From positions 1-64,000 of the forward strand of contig CAZNTX010000007.1 in NCBI GenBank assembly GCA_964576075.1: a stretch of DNA of 64,000 nt, in the 5' to 3' direction. Below are positions 1-8,837 of the stretch, piece after piece. The stretch comes from Thermohalobaculum sp964576075 (GTDB taxonomy: Bacteria > Pseudomonadota > Alphaproteobacteria > Rhodobacterales > Rhodobacteraceae). Position 1 is the stretch's first letter; the number at the start of each line of letters is the position of its first letter. Made by a program: the position numbers and the translations under genes. The notes under the pieces are model-generated. The model did no database searches and was not told the origin of the DNA. It saw only the letters and a list, made by a program, of their open reading frames with translations.

Positions 1-40
1 CACCCGGGCGCGTCGAACGGGCGCCGGGACCCGGGGCGCG
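1..40. repeat. Right half of a GC-rich palindromic element, cut by the window edge
   Basis: The first 23 bases of the window are identical to 17833-17855, which lie in the loop and right arm of a long hairpin there; the similarity continues for about 15 more bases with mismatches. The left arm would lie outside the window. This looks like a second copy of the intergenic palindrome near 17.8 kb, here downstream of the dcd gene. Confidence 0.5.
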
Positions 41-339
41 CGCGCACGTGCGGGGAGACGGCCCGAGCGACGGGTGGGTGGATCCTCCGGGCCGGTCGCG
101 CGGGGGAGTCGGTTCGCGGCGCGCCCTGGCGTGGTGGCGGAGGGAGGCTCTGCAGGGCGGGGATGCTGCCCGGTTGCTCGGGGCCGAGGCGCCGTGGCGG
201 GGGGCCTGGGTGCTCCGCTCGAGGATTGCCGGGCGTCGCCGTGGAGGACACCGCGTGCGCCGGGAGCGCCGCCCGGGCCCGCCGCGGCCGGGTGGGTGGG
301 CGGGGGCGGCGCGGGCCGCCGGGGTCCGACCTCGCCGGA
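41..339. other. Non-coding stretch downstream of dcd
   Basis: About 300 bases with no gene I can support. Open frames cross it on the plus strand, but they are the usual long spurious frames of GC-rich DNA, carry no recognisable domain, and run antisense into dcd. I see no tRNA or promoter here. Confidence 0.5.
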
Positions 340-1461
340 TCAGGGCTCGCGGAAATGCTTGGAGAGCTTGAGGGCCTGGCCCTGGTAGTTCGACCCGATG
401 TCGCGGCCATAGAGGAGATCGGGGCGCTCGGCCATCCGCTCGTAGACCAGACGGCCGACCATCTGCCCGTGCTCGAGCGCGAAGGGCGCCTCGCGGCAGC
501 GCACCTCGAGGACCCCGCGCGCGCCTGTTCCCCCGGCCGCGGCATGGCCGAAGCCCGGATCGAAGAAGCCCGCATAATGCACGCGGAACTCCCCGGCCAC
601 CGCCATGTAGGGCACCATCTCCGCCGCCGTCTCCGGCGGCACGGCGACGGCCTCTCGGCTCACCAGGATGTAGAACGCCCCCGGGTCGAGGATGATCCCG
701 CCGGGAAGCGGCCCGCGCGGGCGCACCGGCTCCCAGAACTCCTCAGGGTCGTAGGCGGCGATGCGGGCGAGGTCGATCAGACCGGCATGGCGCCGGGCGC
801 GCCAGCCGACGAGGCCGCCGGGGCCGCGCGGGGTGAGGTCGATCGAGAAGCCGAGGCCGCCGTCGATCAGCGCCTCGTCGGTGTCGACGAGCCTTTCGCG
901 GGCATGGAGCGCGCGCAGTTCCCGGTCGTCGAGGAGCGACTGCCCGCGGCGCAGGCGGAGCTGGTTGAGCCGCTCGCCCGGGCGCAGCAGGACGGAGAAG
1001 GTCCGCGGGCTGATCTCGACATAGAGCGGGCCCTCGTAACCCGCCTCGAGCCGGTCGAACTCGGTCTGCCGGTCGCCGATCAGGCGGGTGAAGAGATCGA
1101 GCCGCCCGGTCGAGCTCTTGGCGTTGGCCGCGGCGGAGACGCCCGGAGGCAGGGCCAAGCGCTCGGCGAGTTCGACGACATAGACGCAGCCGGTCTCGAG
1201 CACGGCGCCCGGTCGGAGGTCGATCTCGTGCATGGCGAAGCGGGCGAGGCGGTCCTCGACCCGGGCCGTGCGCCCGGCGAGGAAGCTCGCGCGCACCCGC
1301 CAAGCGCGCCGGCCGAGGCGCAGATCGAGCGAGGCGGGCTGGATCTGGTCGTCGGCGAGCGGGGGGTCGGCGGCGATCCCGCCGCGCCGGGCGAGGGCGC
1401 GGAGCGCCTGGGAGGGGAGGACGCCCGCGGGCTCTCGGTCCTCGCGCGGTGTGTCTTCCAT
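340..1461 (-). CDS. dcd: 2'-deoxycytidine 5'-triphosphate deaminase, double-domain alphaproteobacterial form
   Basis: Deaminates dCTP to dUTP in the cytosol, feeding dUMP and thymidylate synthesis. The 373-aa product is about twice the ~190 aa of enterobacterial Dcd and contains two dUTPase-like halves. The first half has QPASLDLRLG (residues 41-50), NAKSSTGRLD (113-122), matching the Ser/Arg active-site segment of Dcd, and YEGPLYVEI (142-150). The second half has DPGFG and a LEHGQMVGRLVYERM segment near the C-terminus. The open frame extends 45 codons further upstream, but that stretch runs into the tRNA gene, so I chose the ATG at 1459-1461. Family assignment is firm; which half does catalysis is inferred from the motifs. 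Confidence 0.85.
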   Translation of the reverse strand: MEDTPREDREPAGVLPSQALRALARRGGIAADPPLADDQIQPASLDLRLGRRAWRVRASFLAGRTARVEDRLARFAMHEIDLRPGAVLETGCVYVVELAERLALPPGVSAAANAKSSTGRLDLFTRLIGDRQTEFDRLEAGYEGPLYVEISPRTFSVLLRPGERLNQLRLRRGQSLLDDRELRALHARERLVDTDEALIDGGLGFSIDLTPRGPGGLVGWRARRHAGLIDLARIAAYDPEEFWEPVRPRGPLPGGIILDPGAFYILVSREAVAVPPETAAEMVPYMAVAGEFRVHYAGFFDPGFGHAAAGGTGARGVLEVRCREAPFALEHGQMVGRLVYERMAERPDLLYGRDIGSNYQGQALKLSKHFREP

Positions 1462-1547
1462 CGGCGGCTCCGGGAGGGCGAGAGGACCGGTCGAGCGGGG
1501 GTCGGGGCGGCGCCGGCGGCTCTCGCCACCCGCGCCGCCCCGGTGGC

Positions 1548-1624
1548 TGGTCGGGCCGGCGAGATTCGAACTCACGACCTCTTGCGCCCCATGCAAGCGC
1601 GCTACCAGGCTGCGCTACGGCCCG
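1548..1624 (-). tRNA. tRNA-Pro (anticodon GGG)
   Basis: A 77-nt cloverleaf with encoded CCA (1548-1550 on the complement). The acceptor stem CGGGCCG/CGGCCCG is fully paired, the D stem is GCGC/GCGC, the anticodon stem is CTTGC/GCAAG with loop ATGGGGC, and the T arm is GTGAG-TTCGAAT-CTCGC. The anticodon GGG is at 1588-1590 (complement) and reads proline codons CCC/CCU. It lies between the dcd start and the gene at 1753. Confidence 0.95.
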
Positions 1625-1634
1625 CCACGAGCGC

Positions 1635-1664
1635 GATGTAGCGCGGGCCCGGGGGCGGATGCAA
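1635..1664 (-). promoter_or_regulatory. Probable sigma70-type promoter of the tRNA-Pro gene
   Basis: On the minus strand, TTGCAT (complement of 1659-1664) and TACATC (complement of 1635-1640) are 18 bases apart. A start about 7 bases downstream of the -10 box falls 3-5 bases before the tRNA 5' end, as expected for a short leader. Confidence 0.5.
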
Positions 1665-1752
1665 CAGCTAAGTGCCGGCGTGCGGCGGGCCTTCCGTCCA
1701 CCCCGCGAACGGGTGTATCCAATGGGGGGACGGGAAGACGGGAGAGCCCCCC

Positions 1753-2667
1753 ATGCGCCGCGCGACCCTCGCATCGTCGATCCTCCTCCTCGTCGGTCTC
1801 GGCGTCGCGCCGCCCGGCGCCGCCGAGGCGGGGCCCGAGGCAGAGCCCGGGCCGCTGGCCGCAGCGCCCGCGCCTGCCGCGAGGGAGGGCGCCCGACGGA
1901 TCAACCTGGCCGGGCGGCAGCGGATGCTGACCCAGCGCATGGCCAAGGCGGCCTGCTTCGCCGCGATCGGGCTCGAAGCCGAGCGCCATATCGAAATGAT
2001 GGCCGAGGCGCAGGCCCTGTTCGAGCGCACGCTCGCCGGGCTCGATCTCGGCGATCGGGAGCAGGGGCTCGTCTCGGAGGCCGACGCGCGGGTGCTCGAC
2101 GGGCTCGTGCAGGTGCGCCTGGCCTGGGAGCCCTATGGCGAGGCCGTCGCCCGCGCCGTCGCGGAACGTCTCGTCACCCGCGAGTCGCTGATCGCCATCG
2201 CGGAGCTGAATCTGCCGGTGCTCGCGGAGACGAACCGGACGGTCGGGCTCGTCGAGCGGGCCTATGGCGGGCGGTCGGTGCCGCTCGGCCAGGCGATCGC
2301 GCTCAACATCGCCGACCGCCAGCGGATGCTGACCCAGAAGATGTCGAAGGAGGTCTGCCTGATCGCCCAGGGGATCGAGGCGGAGACCCACCGCGCCGCC
2401 CTCGCCGAGAGCGTGGCGCTCTTCGACACGGCGCTTCTCGCGCTGATGGAGGGGGCGCCCGATGTCGGCATCCGTCCGCCGTCGCGCCAGGATCTCGCCT
2501 ATCAGCTCGTCGACGTCGCGGCGATCTGGGAGCGGCTGAAGCCCGCCTTCGCCAAGATCGTCGCCGGTGCGGCCCCCGGCTTCCGCGAGGTGGCCGCCAT
2601 CGCCGCGGAGAACGACCGCCTGCTCGCGGAGATGAATCGCGCCGTCTTTCTCTACGAGAAGGAATGA
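1753..2667 (+). CDS. Exported protein with two type IV pili methyl-accepting (PilJ N-terminal) domains
   Basis: 304-aa protein with a signal peptide at residues 1-26 (MRR, a Leu-rich core, then GAAEA) and two PilJ-type helical sensor domains. Each begins with the family signature: NLAGRQRMLTQRMAK (51-64) and NIADRQRMLTQKMSK (about 185-199). The domain is known from nitrate sensors and PilJ receptors as an extracytoplasmic helical bundle. There is no second membrane span, HAMP, kinase or MCP signalling domain, so this is a stand-alone periplasmic protein, not a receptor. The ATG at 1753 follows a GGGAGAG ribosome-binding site. Neighbours give no clue to its job; ligand and partner are unknown. 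Confidence 0.75.
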   Translation: MRRATLASSILLLVGLGVAPPGAAEAGPEAEPGPLAAAPAPAAREGARRINLAGRQRMLTQRMAKAACFAAIGLEAERHIEMMAEAQALFERTLAGLDLGDREQGLVSEADARVLDGLVQVRLAWEPYGEAVARAVAERLVTRESLIAIAELNLPVLAETNRTVGLVERAYGGRSVPLGQAIALNIADRQRMLTQKMSKEVCLIAQGIEAETHRAALAESVALFDTALLALMEGAPDVGIRPPSRQDLAYQLVDVAAIWERLKPAFAKIVAGAAPGFREVAAIAAENDRLLAEMNRAVFLYEKE

Positions 2668-2791
2668 GGCCGACGGGTCGCTCGCGGGCCTCGAGACGTC
2701 GGTTCCGTGATCGGCCGTAACACTGTTGCAGCCTCGCCCCACATCCGTGATCCGATTGCGTCAACCTCATATCAGGGATGCGTGAGGCAAG

Positions 2792-2819
2792 TTGTCCCTG
2801 CGCCTCGGCGGCGTATGAT
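2792..2819 (+). promoter_or_regulatory. Probable sigma70-type promoter before the 67-aa gene
   Basis: TTGTCC (2792-2797) and TATGAT (2814-2819) are separated by 16 bases, about 55 bases upstream of the ATG at 2874. Its position argues for the short start at 2874, because a start at 2778 would lie upstream of the promoter. Confidence 0.5.
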
Positions 2820-2873
2820 GTGAAGAGGCGGCCGCGGAAGCCGCCACGGCAGGACCGACGACAGGCAAACGCC

Positions 2874-3077
2874 ATGTGTAGAGCCACGGAGCTGCTCGGG
2901 CAGCTCTCAGACGACGAAGTCTCCTCCCTCCGCGCCATCGGAACGCCCGCCTCTTGCGGCGCGATCCGGGACGATCATGCGGAGAAACTGTTGCGCCTCG
3001 GCTTCGCCGAGCTGATCTGCGGGGACCAGCAGCTCACCCGCCTCGGCCGGCGCGCGGTGCACATCCTCGGGCGCTGA
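2874..3077 (+). CDS. Small unknown protein, possibly winged-helix-like
   Basis: 67-aa cytosolic protein that I do not recognise. It starts MCRATELLGQL and contains DDEVSSLRAIG, HAEKLLRLGFAEL and LTRLGRRAVHILG. The pattern of a helix, a 'leucine-rich helix ending in G-F' and a short strand followed by LTxxG resembles the recognition helix and wing of small helix-turn-helix proteins, but this is only a resemblance. A promoter-like pair just upstream supports expression. An upstream in-frame start at 2778 exists but would give a basic, low-complexity N-terminus. Confidence 0.5.
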   Translation: MCRATELLGQLSDDEVSSLRAIGTPASCGAIRDDHAEKLLRLGFAELICGDQQLTRLGRRAVHILGR

Positions 3078-3159
3078 GCGGGCGCGGAGACGGCCCCGAG
3101 AGTTGACGCGGGCGAGACGCTGTGCGATCGTTCGTGGGTTGCTGCTCGCGAGGCTGCTC

Positions 3160-3660
3160 ATGTCTTTCAAGCCTTCGCCGGTCCTGGGCAAGGCGGATGC
3201 CTATTTCTCCAAGCATTCGCAAAACCTCTCCAAGCTCAAATCCATGCAGTCGTCCCTGAAGGAGTCGGGCGCCTCGCACACCGCCTATTGGGACGACCAG
3301 GCGGCCCTGTTCCAGCGGCTGTCGCTCGTCGCGCAGGATCTCGCGCAGAAGTCGACCCAGCTCACCGATCTCGCCAAGGGCGTCGACGCGATCCGCGATC
3401 AGTATATGGCGATTTACACCCAGCTCGCGAAGACGGTCGCAGAAGCGCGCGCGATCGAGGGCCGCATCCAGTCGATGGGCGAGCCCGCCGACAAGAAGAA
3501 ACTGGCCGAGAAGAAGAAGCTCGTCGCGCAATACACCAAGCTCTGCAGCCTGGCGCAGAGCCTGATCGGGAGCTTCGGCCTCGCGACGGGGACGTTCAGG
3601 GCCTATGAGGACCAGGCGGGGAAGGTCGTCAAGGAGACGGCGATCCGCAAGCTGAAATAG
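3160..3660 (+). CDS. Unknown helical (coiled-coil) protein
   Basis: 166-aa, Lys/Gln/Ala-rich protein predicted to be almost entirely helical, with heptad-like spacing in regions such as SKLKSMQSSLKES and KKKLAEKKKLVAQYTKL. It has no signal peptide and no membrane span. It is much less GC- and Arg-rich than the antisense frames here, which supports it as the real gene. The ATG at 3160 starts MSFKPSPVLGKADAY; an alternative TTG start lies at 3103. I do not recognise the family. It converges with puuB, whose stop codon begins 2 bases after its own. Confidence 0.6.
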   Translation: MSFKPSPVLGKADAYFSKHSQNLSKLKSMQSSLKESGASHTAYWDDQAALFQRLSLVAQDLAQKSTQLTDLAKGVDAIRDQYMAIYTQLAKTVAEARAIEGRIQSMGEPADKKKLAEKKKLVAQYTKLCSLAQSLIGSFGLATGTFRAYEDQAGKVVKETAIRKLK

Positions 3661-3662
3661 GC

Positions 3663-4958
3663 TCAGAGCCGGTCGCGCAGGGCATACCACGTCATCGCCG
3701 CGGCGAGGAGCGGCGCGCGGAACCACTGGCCGCCGGGGAAGGCCGGCGTCGGCAGGCGCGCCATCAGATCCCAGCGCTCGCTCTCCCCGCGGATCGCCTC
3801 GGCCGCGATCTTGCCCCCCATGGTGGCCATATGCACGCCGGAGCCCGACCAGCCGGAGATCGCCCGCACCCCGCGGCCGAGATCCTGGAAGGCGGGCATC
3901 CGCGTGCCGGTGATCGCGAGCGTGCCCCCCCAGGCATGGGTTACGGGGATGTCGGCGAGCTCCGGATAGACCTTGGCCATCGCGCGGCGCACGAGCCCTG
4001 CGATGTCGCGCGGGAAGCGCTGGCCGTAGCTCTCGCCCCCGCCCCAGAGGAGCCGCCGGTCCGGGGTGAGGCGGTAGTAGTTGAGCACGAATTTGGTGTC
4101 GGAGACGCAGACCCGGCGCGGGTTGATCCGGTCCGCCACCGCCTCGGGGAGGGGCTCTGTCGCGACGATGAAGTTGTTGATCGGCATCGAGCGGGCCTGC
4201 ACCCGCGGCTCCAGCCCGTCGAGATAGCCGTTGCAGGCGATCAGCACCCGCTCCGCCGCCACATGGCCCGCCGCGGTCTCGACCCGGCCGGGGGCGATCG
4301 CCGTGGCCGGGCTCCGCTCGTAGATCTCCGCGCCGGCCGCCTGCGCCGCCCGGGCGAGGCCGAGGGCGTATTTCAGCGGGTGGAGATGGGCGCAGTCCGG
4401 CTCGTGAAAACCGCCGTGATAGCGCTCGGTGCCGAGCCACTCGGCGATCTCCGCGCGGGAGAGGGGGCGCGCGCTCTCGTGCCCCCAGAGCCGCGCCGCC
4501 TCCTCGGGCCAGGCGAGAAGCTCCGCGGCGTCGGAGTCGCGCCAGGCCGCCTCGACATAGCCGGGCGCGAGGTCGCAGTCGATCCCGTGGCGGGCGACGA
4601 GGTCCTTGACGAGGCGGTTGGCGGCGACGGCGATGTCCCAGGCCTTGCGCGCATCCGCGAGGCCGACCGCCTCGACATAGCGCTCCATCGGCGCCCGCGG
4701 CCCGAGCCCGACCTGCCCGCCATTGCGCCCAGAGGCGCCCCAGCCGACGCGGTTGGCCTCGATGAGCGCGACGCGCCGGCCCGCCTCCGCCAGATGGAGC
4801 GCCGCCGAGAGCCCGGCATAGCCGCCGCCGACGATGCAGACATCGGCGCGCACCTCTCCCGCGAGCGCCGGGTGCTCCGGCAGCGGGCCCGCGCTCTCGG
4901 CATACCAGGAGGGGGCATGCGCGCCGGGGCGGTCGTTGGCGGTGAGATAGCCGGTCAT
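3663..4958 (-). CDS. puuB: Gamma-glutamylputrescine oxidase-like FAD-dependent oxidoreductase
   Basis: 431-aa flavoprotein of the DAO (glycine oxidase/PuuB) family. The ADP-binding motif VCIVGGGYAGLSAALHLAE lies at about residues 40-58, followed by GWGASGRNGGQVG, the typical PuuB-like flavin contact. The C-terminal GRGVRAISGWSGSGVHMAT segment closes the FAD site. In the Puu pathway this enzyme oxidises gamma-glutamylputrescine to gamma-glutamyl-aminobutanal, releasing NH3 and H2O2. It follows spuC by 13 bases on the same strand, with speB and puuA divergent, so the context fits polyamine catabolism. Substrate is inferred; the family also contains oxidases of other amines. Confidence 0.75.
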   Translation of the reverse strand: MTGYLTANDRPGAHAPSWYAESAGPLPEHPALAGEVRADVCIVGGGYAGLSAALHLAEAGRRVALIEANRVGWGASGRNGGQVGLGPRAPMERYVEAVGLADARKAWDIAVAANRLVKDLVARHGIDCDLAPGYVEAAWRDSDAAELLAWPEEAARLWGHESARPLSRAEIAEWLGTERYHGGFHEPDCAHLHPLKYALGLARAAQAAGAEIYERSPATAIAPGRVETAAGHVAAERVLIACNGYLDGLEPRVQARSMPINNFIVATEPLPEAVADRINPRRVCVSDTKFVLNYYRLTPDRRLLWGGGESYGQRFPRDIAGLVRRAMAKVYPELADIPVTHAWGGTLAITGTRMPAFQDLGRGVRAISGWSGSGVHMATMGGKIAAEAIRGESERWDLMARLPTPAFPGGQWFRAPLLAAAMTWYALRDRL

Positions 4959-4971
4959 GGGCGGGGGCGGC

Positions 4972-6363
4972 TCAGAGCGCGCCGGCCGCGTGCTTGGCGG
5001 CGAGAAGCTCGTCGAGGGTCGCGCGGGCGCGGGCGACGATCAGATCCGCCTCCTCATGGGTCAGGCAGAAGGGGGGCGAGATCAGCAGCGTGTCCCGCGT
5101 CGCCCGCATCACGAGCCCGTGGCGGAGCGAGATCTCCCGCGCCTCGAGCCCGGTTTTCCCTTCCTCGGGAAAGCGTTGGCGGCGGGACTTGTCGCGCACC
5201 AGCTCGAGCGCGCCGATGAGGCCGACCATGCGCGCCTCGCCCACCAGGGGGTGATCGCCGAGCGCCAGCCAGCGCGCCTGGAGATAGGGGCCGATGTCGT
5301 CGCGCACCCGCTCGACGAGGCGCTCCTCGCGCAGGATGCGCAAATTCGCGAGCCCCGCGGCGCAGGCGGCCGGATGGCCGGAATAGGTATAGCCGTGCAC
5401 GAACTCGCCCGCGCCGGCATAGACCGCCTCCGCCACCCGGTCGGAGACCAGCACCCCGCCCATCGGGATGTAGCCCGAGGTCATCCCCTTGGCGATCGGC
5501 ATGAGATCGGGGCGGATGGAGAAGGTCTCCGAGCCCCACCAGCTGCCGGTGCGCCCGAAGCCGCAGATCACCTCGTCGGCGACCAGCAGGATCTCGCGCT
5601 CGGCGCAGATGCGCGCGACCTCCGGCCAGTAGCTCTCCGGCGGGATGACGACGCCGCCCGCGCCCTGGATCGGCTCGGCGACGAAGGCGCAGACCCGGTC
5701 CTCGCCGATGCGGTCGATGGCGCGCTCGAGCTCGCGGGCCCGGCGCAGGCCGAACTCGTGCGGGCTCTCCCCGGGCTCGGCCTCGCCGAACCAGTAGGGC
5801 TGGCCGATATGGTGCACGCCCTCGATGGGCAGGCCCGATTGCGCATGCATCGCGCTCATGCCGCCGAGCGAGGCGGAGGCGACCGAGGAGCCGTGATAGC
5901 CGTTCTTCCGTGCGATGAAGGTCTTCTTCTTCGGCTTGCCCATCACGTCCCAATAGACGCGGGCGAGGCGGAACACCGTGTCGTTCGCCTCGGAGCCGGA
6001 ATTGGCGAAGAAGACCCGGGAGAAGCCGTCGGGCATCACCTCAGAGAGCGCCTGGGAGAACTCGGCCGCGGCGGTGTGGGTGCACTGGAAAAACGTGTTG
6101 TAGTAGGGCAGTCGGCACATCTGCTCATGCACCGCATCGGCGATCTCGCGCCGCCCGTAGCCGACATTGACGCACCAGAGCCCGCTCATCCCGTCGATCA
6201 GCCGCGCGCCCTCGCTGTCGGTCAGCCAGACGCCGTCGCCGGAGACCCAGACGCGCGCGCCGCGGGCGTTGAGCTCGGCCATGTCGGTCTGGGGGTGCCA
6301 GTGGTGGGCGGCGTCCATCGCCTGATAGTCGGCGGTGGGGCGCAGATTGCGGGGGCTGTCCAT
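4972..6363 (-). CDS. spuC: Class III aminotransferase, probable putrescine/diamine:pyruvate aminotransferase
   Basis: 463-aa PLP enzyme of the omega-aminotransferase group. Visible features are NSGSEANDTVFRLAR (phosphate binding), NGYHGSS, the DEVICGFGRTG aspartate motif that holds the PLP ring nitrogen, and KGMTSGYIPMGG with the Schiff-base lysine at about residue 292. It would transfer the amino group of putrescine or a similar amine to pyruvate, giving 4-aminobutanal and alanine. It is the first gene of a leftward pair with puuB and shares a 120-base divergent control region with speB-puuA. The ATG at 6361-6363 starts MDSPRNLRPT; the long upstream extension of the frame is antisense to speB and was rejected. 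Confidence 0.8.
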   Translation of the reverse strand: MDSPRNLRPTADYQAMDAAHHWHPQTDMAELNARGARVWVSGDGVWLTDSEGARLIDGMSGLWCVNVGYGRREIADAVHEQMCRLPYYNTFFQCTHTAAAEFSQALSEVMPDGFSRVFFANSGSEANDTVFRLARVYWDVMGKPKKKTFIARKNGYHGSSVASASLGGMSAMHAQSGLPIEGVHHIGQPYWFGEAEPGESPHEFGLRRARELERAIDRIGEDRVCAFVAEPIQGAGGVVIPPESYWPEVARICAEREILLVADEVICGFGRTGSWWGSETFSIRPDLMPIAKGMTSGYIPMGGVLVSDRVAEAVYAGAGEFVHGYTYSGHPAACAAGLANLRILREERLVERVRDDIGPYLQARWLALGDHPLVGEARMVGLIGALELVRDKSRRQRFPEEGKTGLEAREISLRHGLVMRATRDTLLISPPFCLTHEEADLIVARARATLDELLAAKHAAGAL

Positions 6364-6483
6364 GGGGTCTCTCCGATCGGGTCTGCCCCTCACATGCGGG
6401 GCGGCGGGCGCAGGGTCAAGGCGGCGCCTTGCCAGGGGGGCGGGGCTGTGCTCTGGCTTGTCGCGCGAGACAGGGAGGCCCGG
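6364..6483. promoter_or_regulatory. Divergent control region of the polyamine genes, with a dyad
   Basis: This 120-base gap separates spuC-puuB from speB-puuA. It contains the dyad CAAGGC-N3-GCCTTG at 6417-6431 and a second, weaker dyad TGTC-N6-GACA at 6459-6472. Either could be an operator for a shared regulator. I cannot place -35/-10 boxes with confidence, and no regulator gene lies adjacent. Confidence 0.35.
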
Positions 6484-7449
6484 ATGAGCGAGGACGGCGA
6501 GGAGACCCACCGCAGGGAGCCCGCGCTCGGCCTCGGCGCGCGGGACGAGGCGGCGATGTTCTCGGGCGTCACCTCCTTCTGCCGGGTGCCCTATGCGGCG
6601 GGGCAGGGGGGCGATGTCATGGTGGTCGGCTGCCCGGTCGACGCCTTCGTCTCCAACCGCCCGGGCGCGCGCCTCGGGCCGCGGGCGATCCGGCAGGCCT
6701 CGGCCATGCTCGCCTGGGAGCGGGCCTGGCCCTCGCCGGTCGACCCCTTCGAGGCGATGGAGGTGCGCGACTGGGGCGACGTCTCCTTCGATTACGGCCG
6801 GCCCGAGGAGATCCCCGGGCGCATCGAGGCGGCGCTGCGCGAGATCCATGCGGGCGGCGCCGCGACCCTCGCCCTCGGCGGCGACCATCTCACCACCTAT
6901 CCCGGCCTCCGTGCCCATGCCGCGACCCATGGGGCCCCGCTCGCGCTGATCCAGTTCGACGCCCATTCCGACACCTGGGGGGCGGAGGGGCGCGAGCTCT
7001 CCCGCCTCGATCACGGCACGATGATGCGCCGGGCCGTCGAGGAGGGGCTGATCGACCCCGCCGCCTCGATCCAGGTCGGCATCCGCACCACCAACGACGA
7101 TCCGATGGGCATCGCCGTCCACGACGCCCGCGCGGTGCATCTCGGCGGCATCGAGGCGACCGTCGCCGCGATCCGTGCGCGGGTGGGGGCGCGGCCCTGC
7201 TATCTGAGCTTCGACATCGACTGCCTCGATCCGGCCTTCGCGCCCGGCACGGGCACGCCGGTCTGCGGCGGGCTCTCCAGCTTCCAGGCGCTCGAGATCC
7301 TGCGCGGGCTCGGCGGGCTCTCGCTCGTCGGGATGGACGTGGTCGAGGTCTCGCCTCCCTTCGACCATGCGGAGATGACGGCGCTCGCCGGGGCCACGGT
7401 GGCGCTCGAGCTCCTCTGCCTCTATGCCCGCTGCCGGGGGCGGGCATGA
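6484..7449 (+). CDS. speB: Agmatinase-family ureohydrolase
   Basis: 321-aa member of the arginase/agmatinase fold, which hydrolyses agmatine to putrescine and urea with a binuclear Mn centre. The metal-ligand motifs are intact: GGDH at about residue 132, DAHSD at 159-163 and DIDCLDP at 244-250, followed by PGTGTPVCGG. Length is typical (about 300-320 aa). The ATG at 6484 gives MSEDGEETHR; the frame upstream overlaps the divergent control region. It overlaps puuA by 4 bases (ATGA), so the two are translationally coupled. Related guanidinobutyrase or guanidinopropionase activity cannot be excluded from sequence alone. Confidence 0.8.
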   Translation: MSEDGEETHRREPALGLGARDEAAMFSGVTSFCRVPYAAGQGGDVMVVGCPVDAFVSNRPGARLGPRAIRQASAMLAWERAWPSPVDPFEAMEVRDWGDVSFDYGRPEEIPGRIEAALREIHAGGAATLALGGDHLTTYPGLRAHAATHGAPLALIQFDAHSDTWGAEGRELSRLDHGTMMRRAVEEGLIDPAASIQVGIRTTNDDPMGIAVHDARAVHLGGIEATVAAIRARVGARPCYLSFDIDCLDPAFAPGTGTPVCGGLSSFQALEILRGLGGLSLVGMDVVEVSPPFDHAEMTALAGATVALELLCLYARCRGRA

Positions 7450-8795
7450 GCTTCGCCGAGGCGCTGGCGCGGCTCCGCCGGGAGATGCCGGATCTCGAGG
7501 CGGCGGAGGTCTTCGTCGTCGACCTCAACGGGCTGTGCCGCGGCAAGCTGATCCCGGCCGCCAAGCTCGACGCGCTCGCCGCGGGGCGGGTGAAGATGCC
7601 GGTCTCCGCCCTCGGGCTCGACGTCTTCGGGGCGGACGTCCCCGAGAGCGGCATCGCCATCGAGCGCGGGGACCCGGACGGCGCGCTCCGCCCGGTCGCC
7701 GCCACCCTCGCGCCGATGACCTGGGCCGCGCGGCCGACGGCGCAGGTCCTCTGCCACCTCGCCGAGACCGATGGCGGCCCCTGCGCCTACGAGCCGCGGG
7801 CCTGCCTCGCGCGGGTCGTGGAGGAGGCGGCGGGGCAGGGGATCGTCGCCACCATGGCCTTCGAGCTCGAGTTCTACCTGATCGACCCGGCCGCCCCCGC
7901 GCCCCCGGCCCCCCCGGGCGCAGAGCCGATCCGCGCCGACCGGGCGCAGATCTACGACCTCGAGCGGCTGCGCAGCCTCGAGCCGGCGATGGCCGCGATC
8001 CGCGAGGCCGCCCTCGCCGCCGGCGCCCCGGTGGAGACGGCGATCGCCGAGTTCGGGCCCGGGCAGTTCGAGGTCAATCTCGCCCATGTCGCGAACCCGC
8101 TCGCCGCGGCCGACCATATGGTGCTCCTCAAACGCGCGATCCGGGGGGCGGCGCGGGCGCAGGGGCTCGATGCGAGCTTCATGGCCAAGCCCTATGGCGA
8201 TCAGGCGGGCTCGGGGATGCATCTGCACCTCTCTCTCGTCCGCGAGGGCCGGGCGCTCTTCGATGCGGGCGAGCGGGAGGGGCCGAGCGCGGCGGCGGGC
8301 CACGCGCTGGCCGGGCTCTGCGCGAGCATGGCCGAGGCGATGCTCGTCTGGGCGCCGCATGCCAATTCCTACCGCCGCCTCGTCCCCGGCTCCTATGCGC
8401 CGACGGCCGCGGCCTGGGGGCTCGACAACCGCGGCGCGGCGCTGCGCCTGCCCGAGACCCGCGGCCCCGGCGCGCGCATCGAGCACCGCACGGCGGGGGC
8501 CGACGCGAACCCCTATCTCCTCGGCGCGGCGGTCCTCGCGGGGGCGCTCGACGGGCTCGCCGCCGGTGCGCCGCCCCCGCCGCCCGTGGCGGCCGAGGCG
8601 GGCCCGGAGGAGGCGCCCGCCCTGCCGCTCACCTGGGCCGAGGCGATCCGCGCGGCCGAGGCGCGCCCCTTCCTCGCCCGCGCCCTCGGGCCAGAGGCCG
8701 CCCGCGTGTTCGCCGCGGTGAAGCGCCAGGAGCGGGCGACGCTTCTCGCGCGGGTGCCCGATACCGAGTATCATGCCTATCTGCGCACCGTCTGA
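7446..8795 (+). CDS. puuA: Glutamine synthetase-like gamma-glutamylpolyamine synthetase
   Basis: 449-aa enzyme of the glutamine synthetase superfamily. It has the N-terminal beta-grasp segment (FVVDLNGLCRGKLIP), the catalytic-domain start FELEFYL, GPGQFEVN, the ATP/metal segment GSGMHLHLSL, and the C-terminal NRGAALRLPE...IEHRTAGADANPYL. This type ligates glutamate to an amine instead of ammonia; with puuB, spuC and speB next door, putrescine is the likely acceptor. It starts at the ATG overlapping the speB stop. No adenylylation-type Tyr loop is evident. True GlnA function is unlikely given the context and divergence. Confidence 0.7.
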   Translation: MSFAEALARLRREMPDLEAAEVFVVDLNGLCRGKLIPAAKLDALAAGRVKMPVSALGLDVFGADVPESGIAIERGDPDGALRPVAATLAPMTWAARPTAQVLCHLAETDGGPCAYEPRACLARVVEEAAGQGIVATMAFELEFYLIDPAAPAPPAPPGAEPIRADRAQIYDLERLRSLEPAMAAIREAALAAGAPVETAIAEFGPGQFEVNLAHVANPLAAADHMVLLKRAIRGAARAQGLDASFMAKPYGDQAGSGMHLHLSLVREGRALFDAGEREGPSAAAGHALAGLCASMAEAMLVWAPHANSYRRLVPGSYAPTAAAWGLDNRGAALRLPETRGPGARIEHRTAGADANPYLLGAAVLAGALDGLAAGAPPPPPVAAEAGPEEAPALPLTWAEAIRAAEARPFLARALGPEAARVFAAVKRQERATLLARVPDTEYHAYLRTV

Positions 8796-8837
8796 GCCCG
8801 GCTCCGGCCCCCAGTCGCGCAGAAAGGAGACGCCCCC

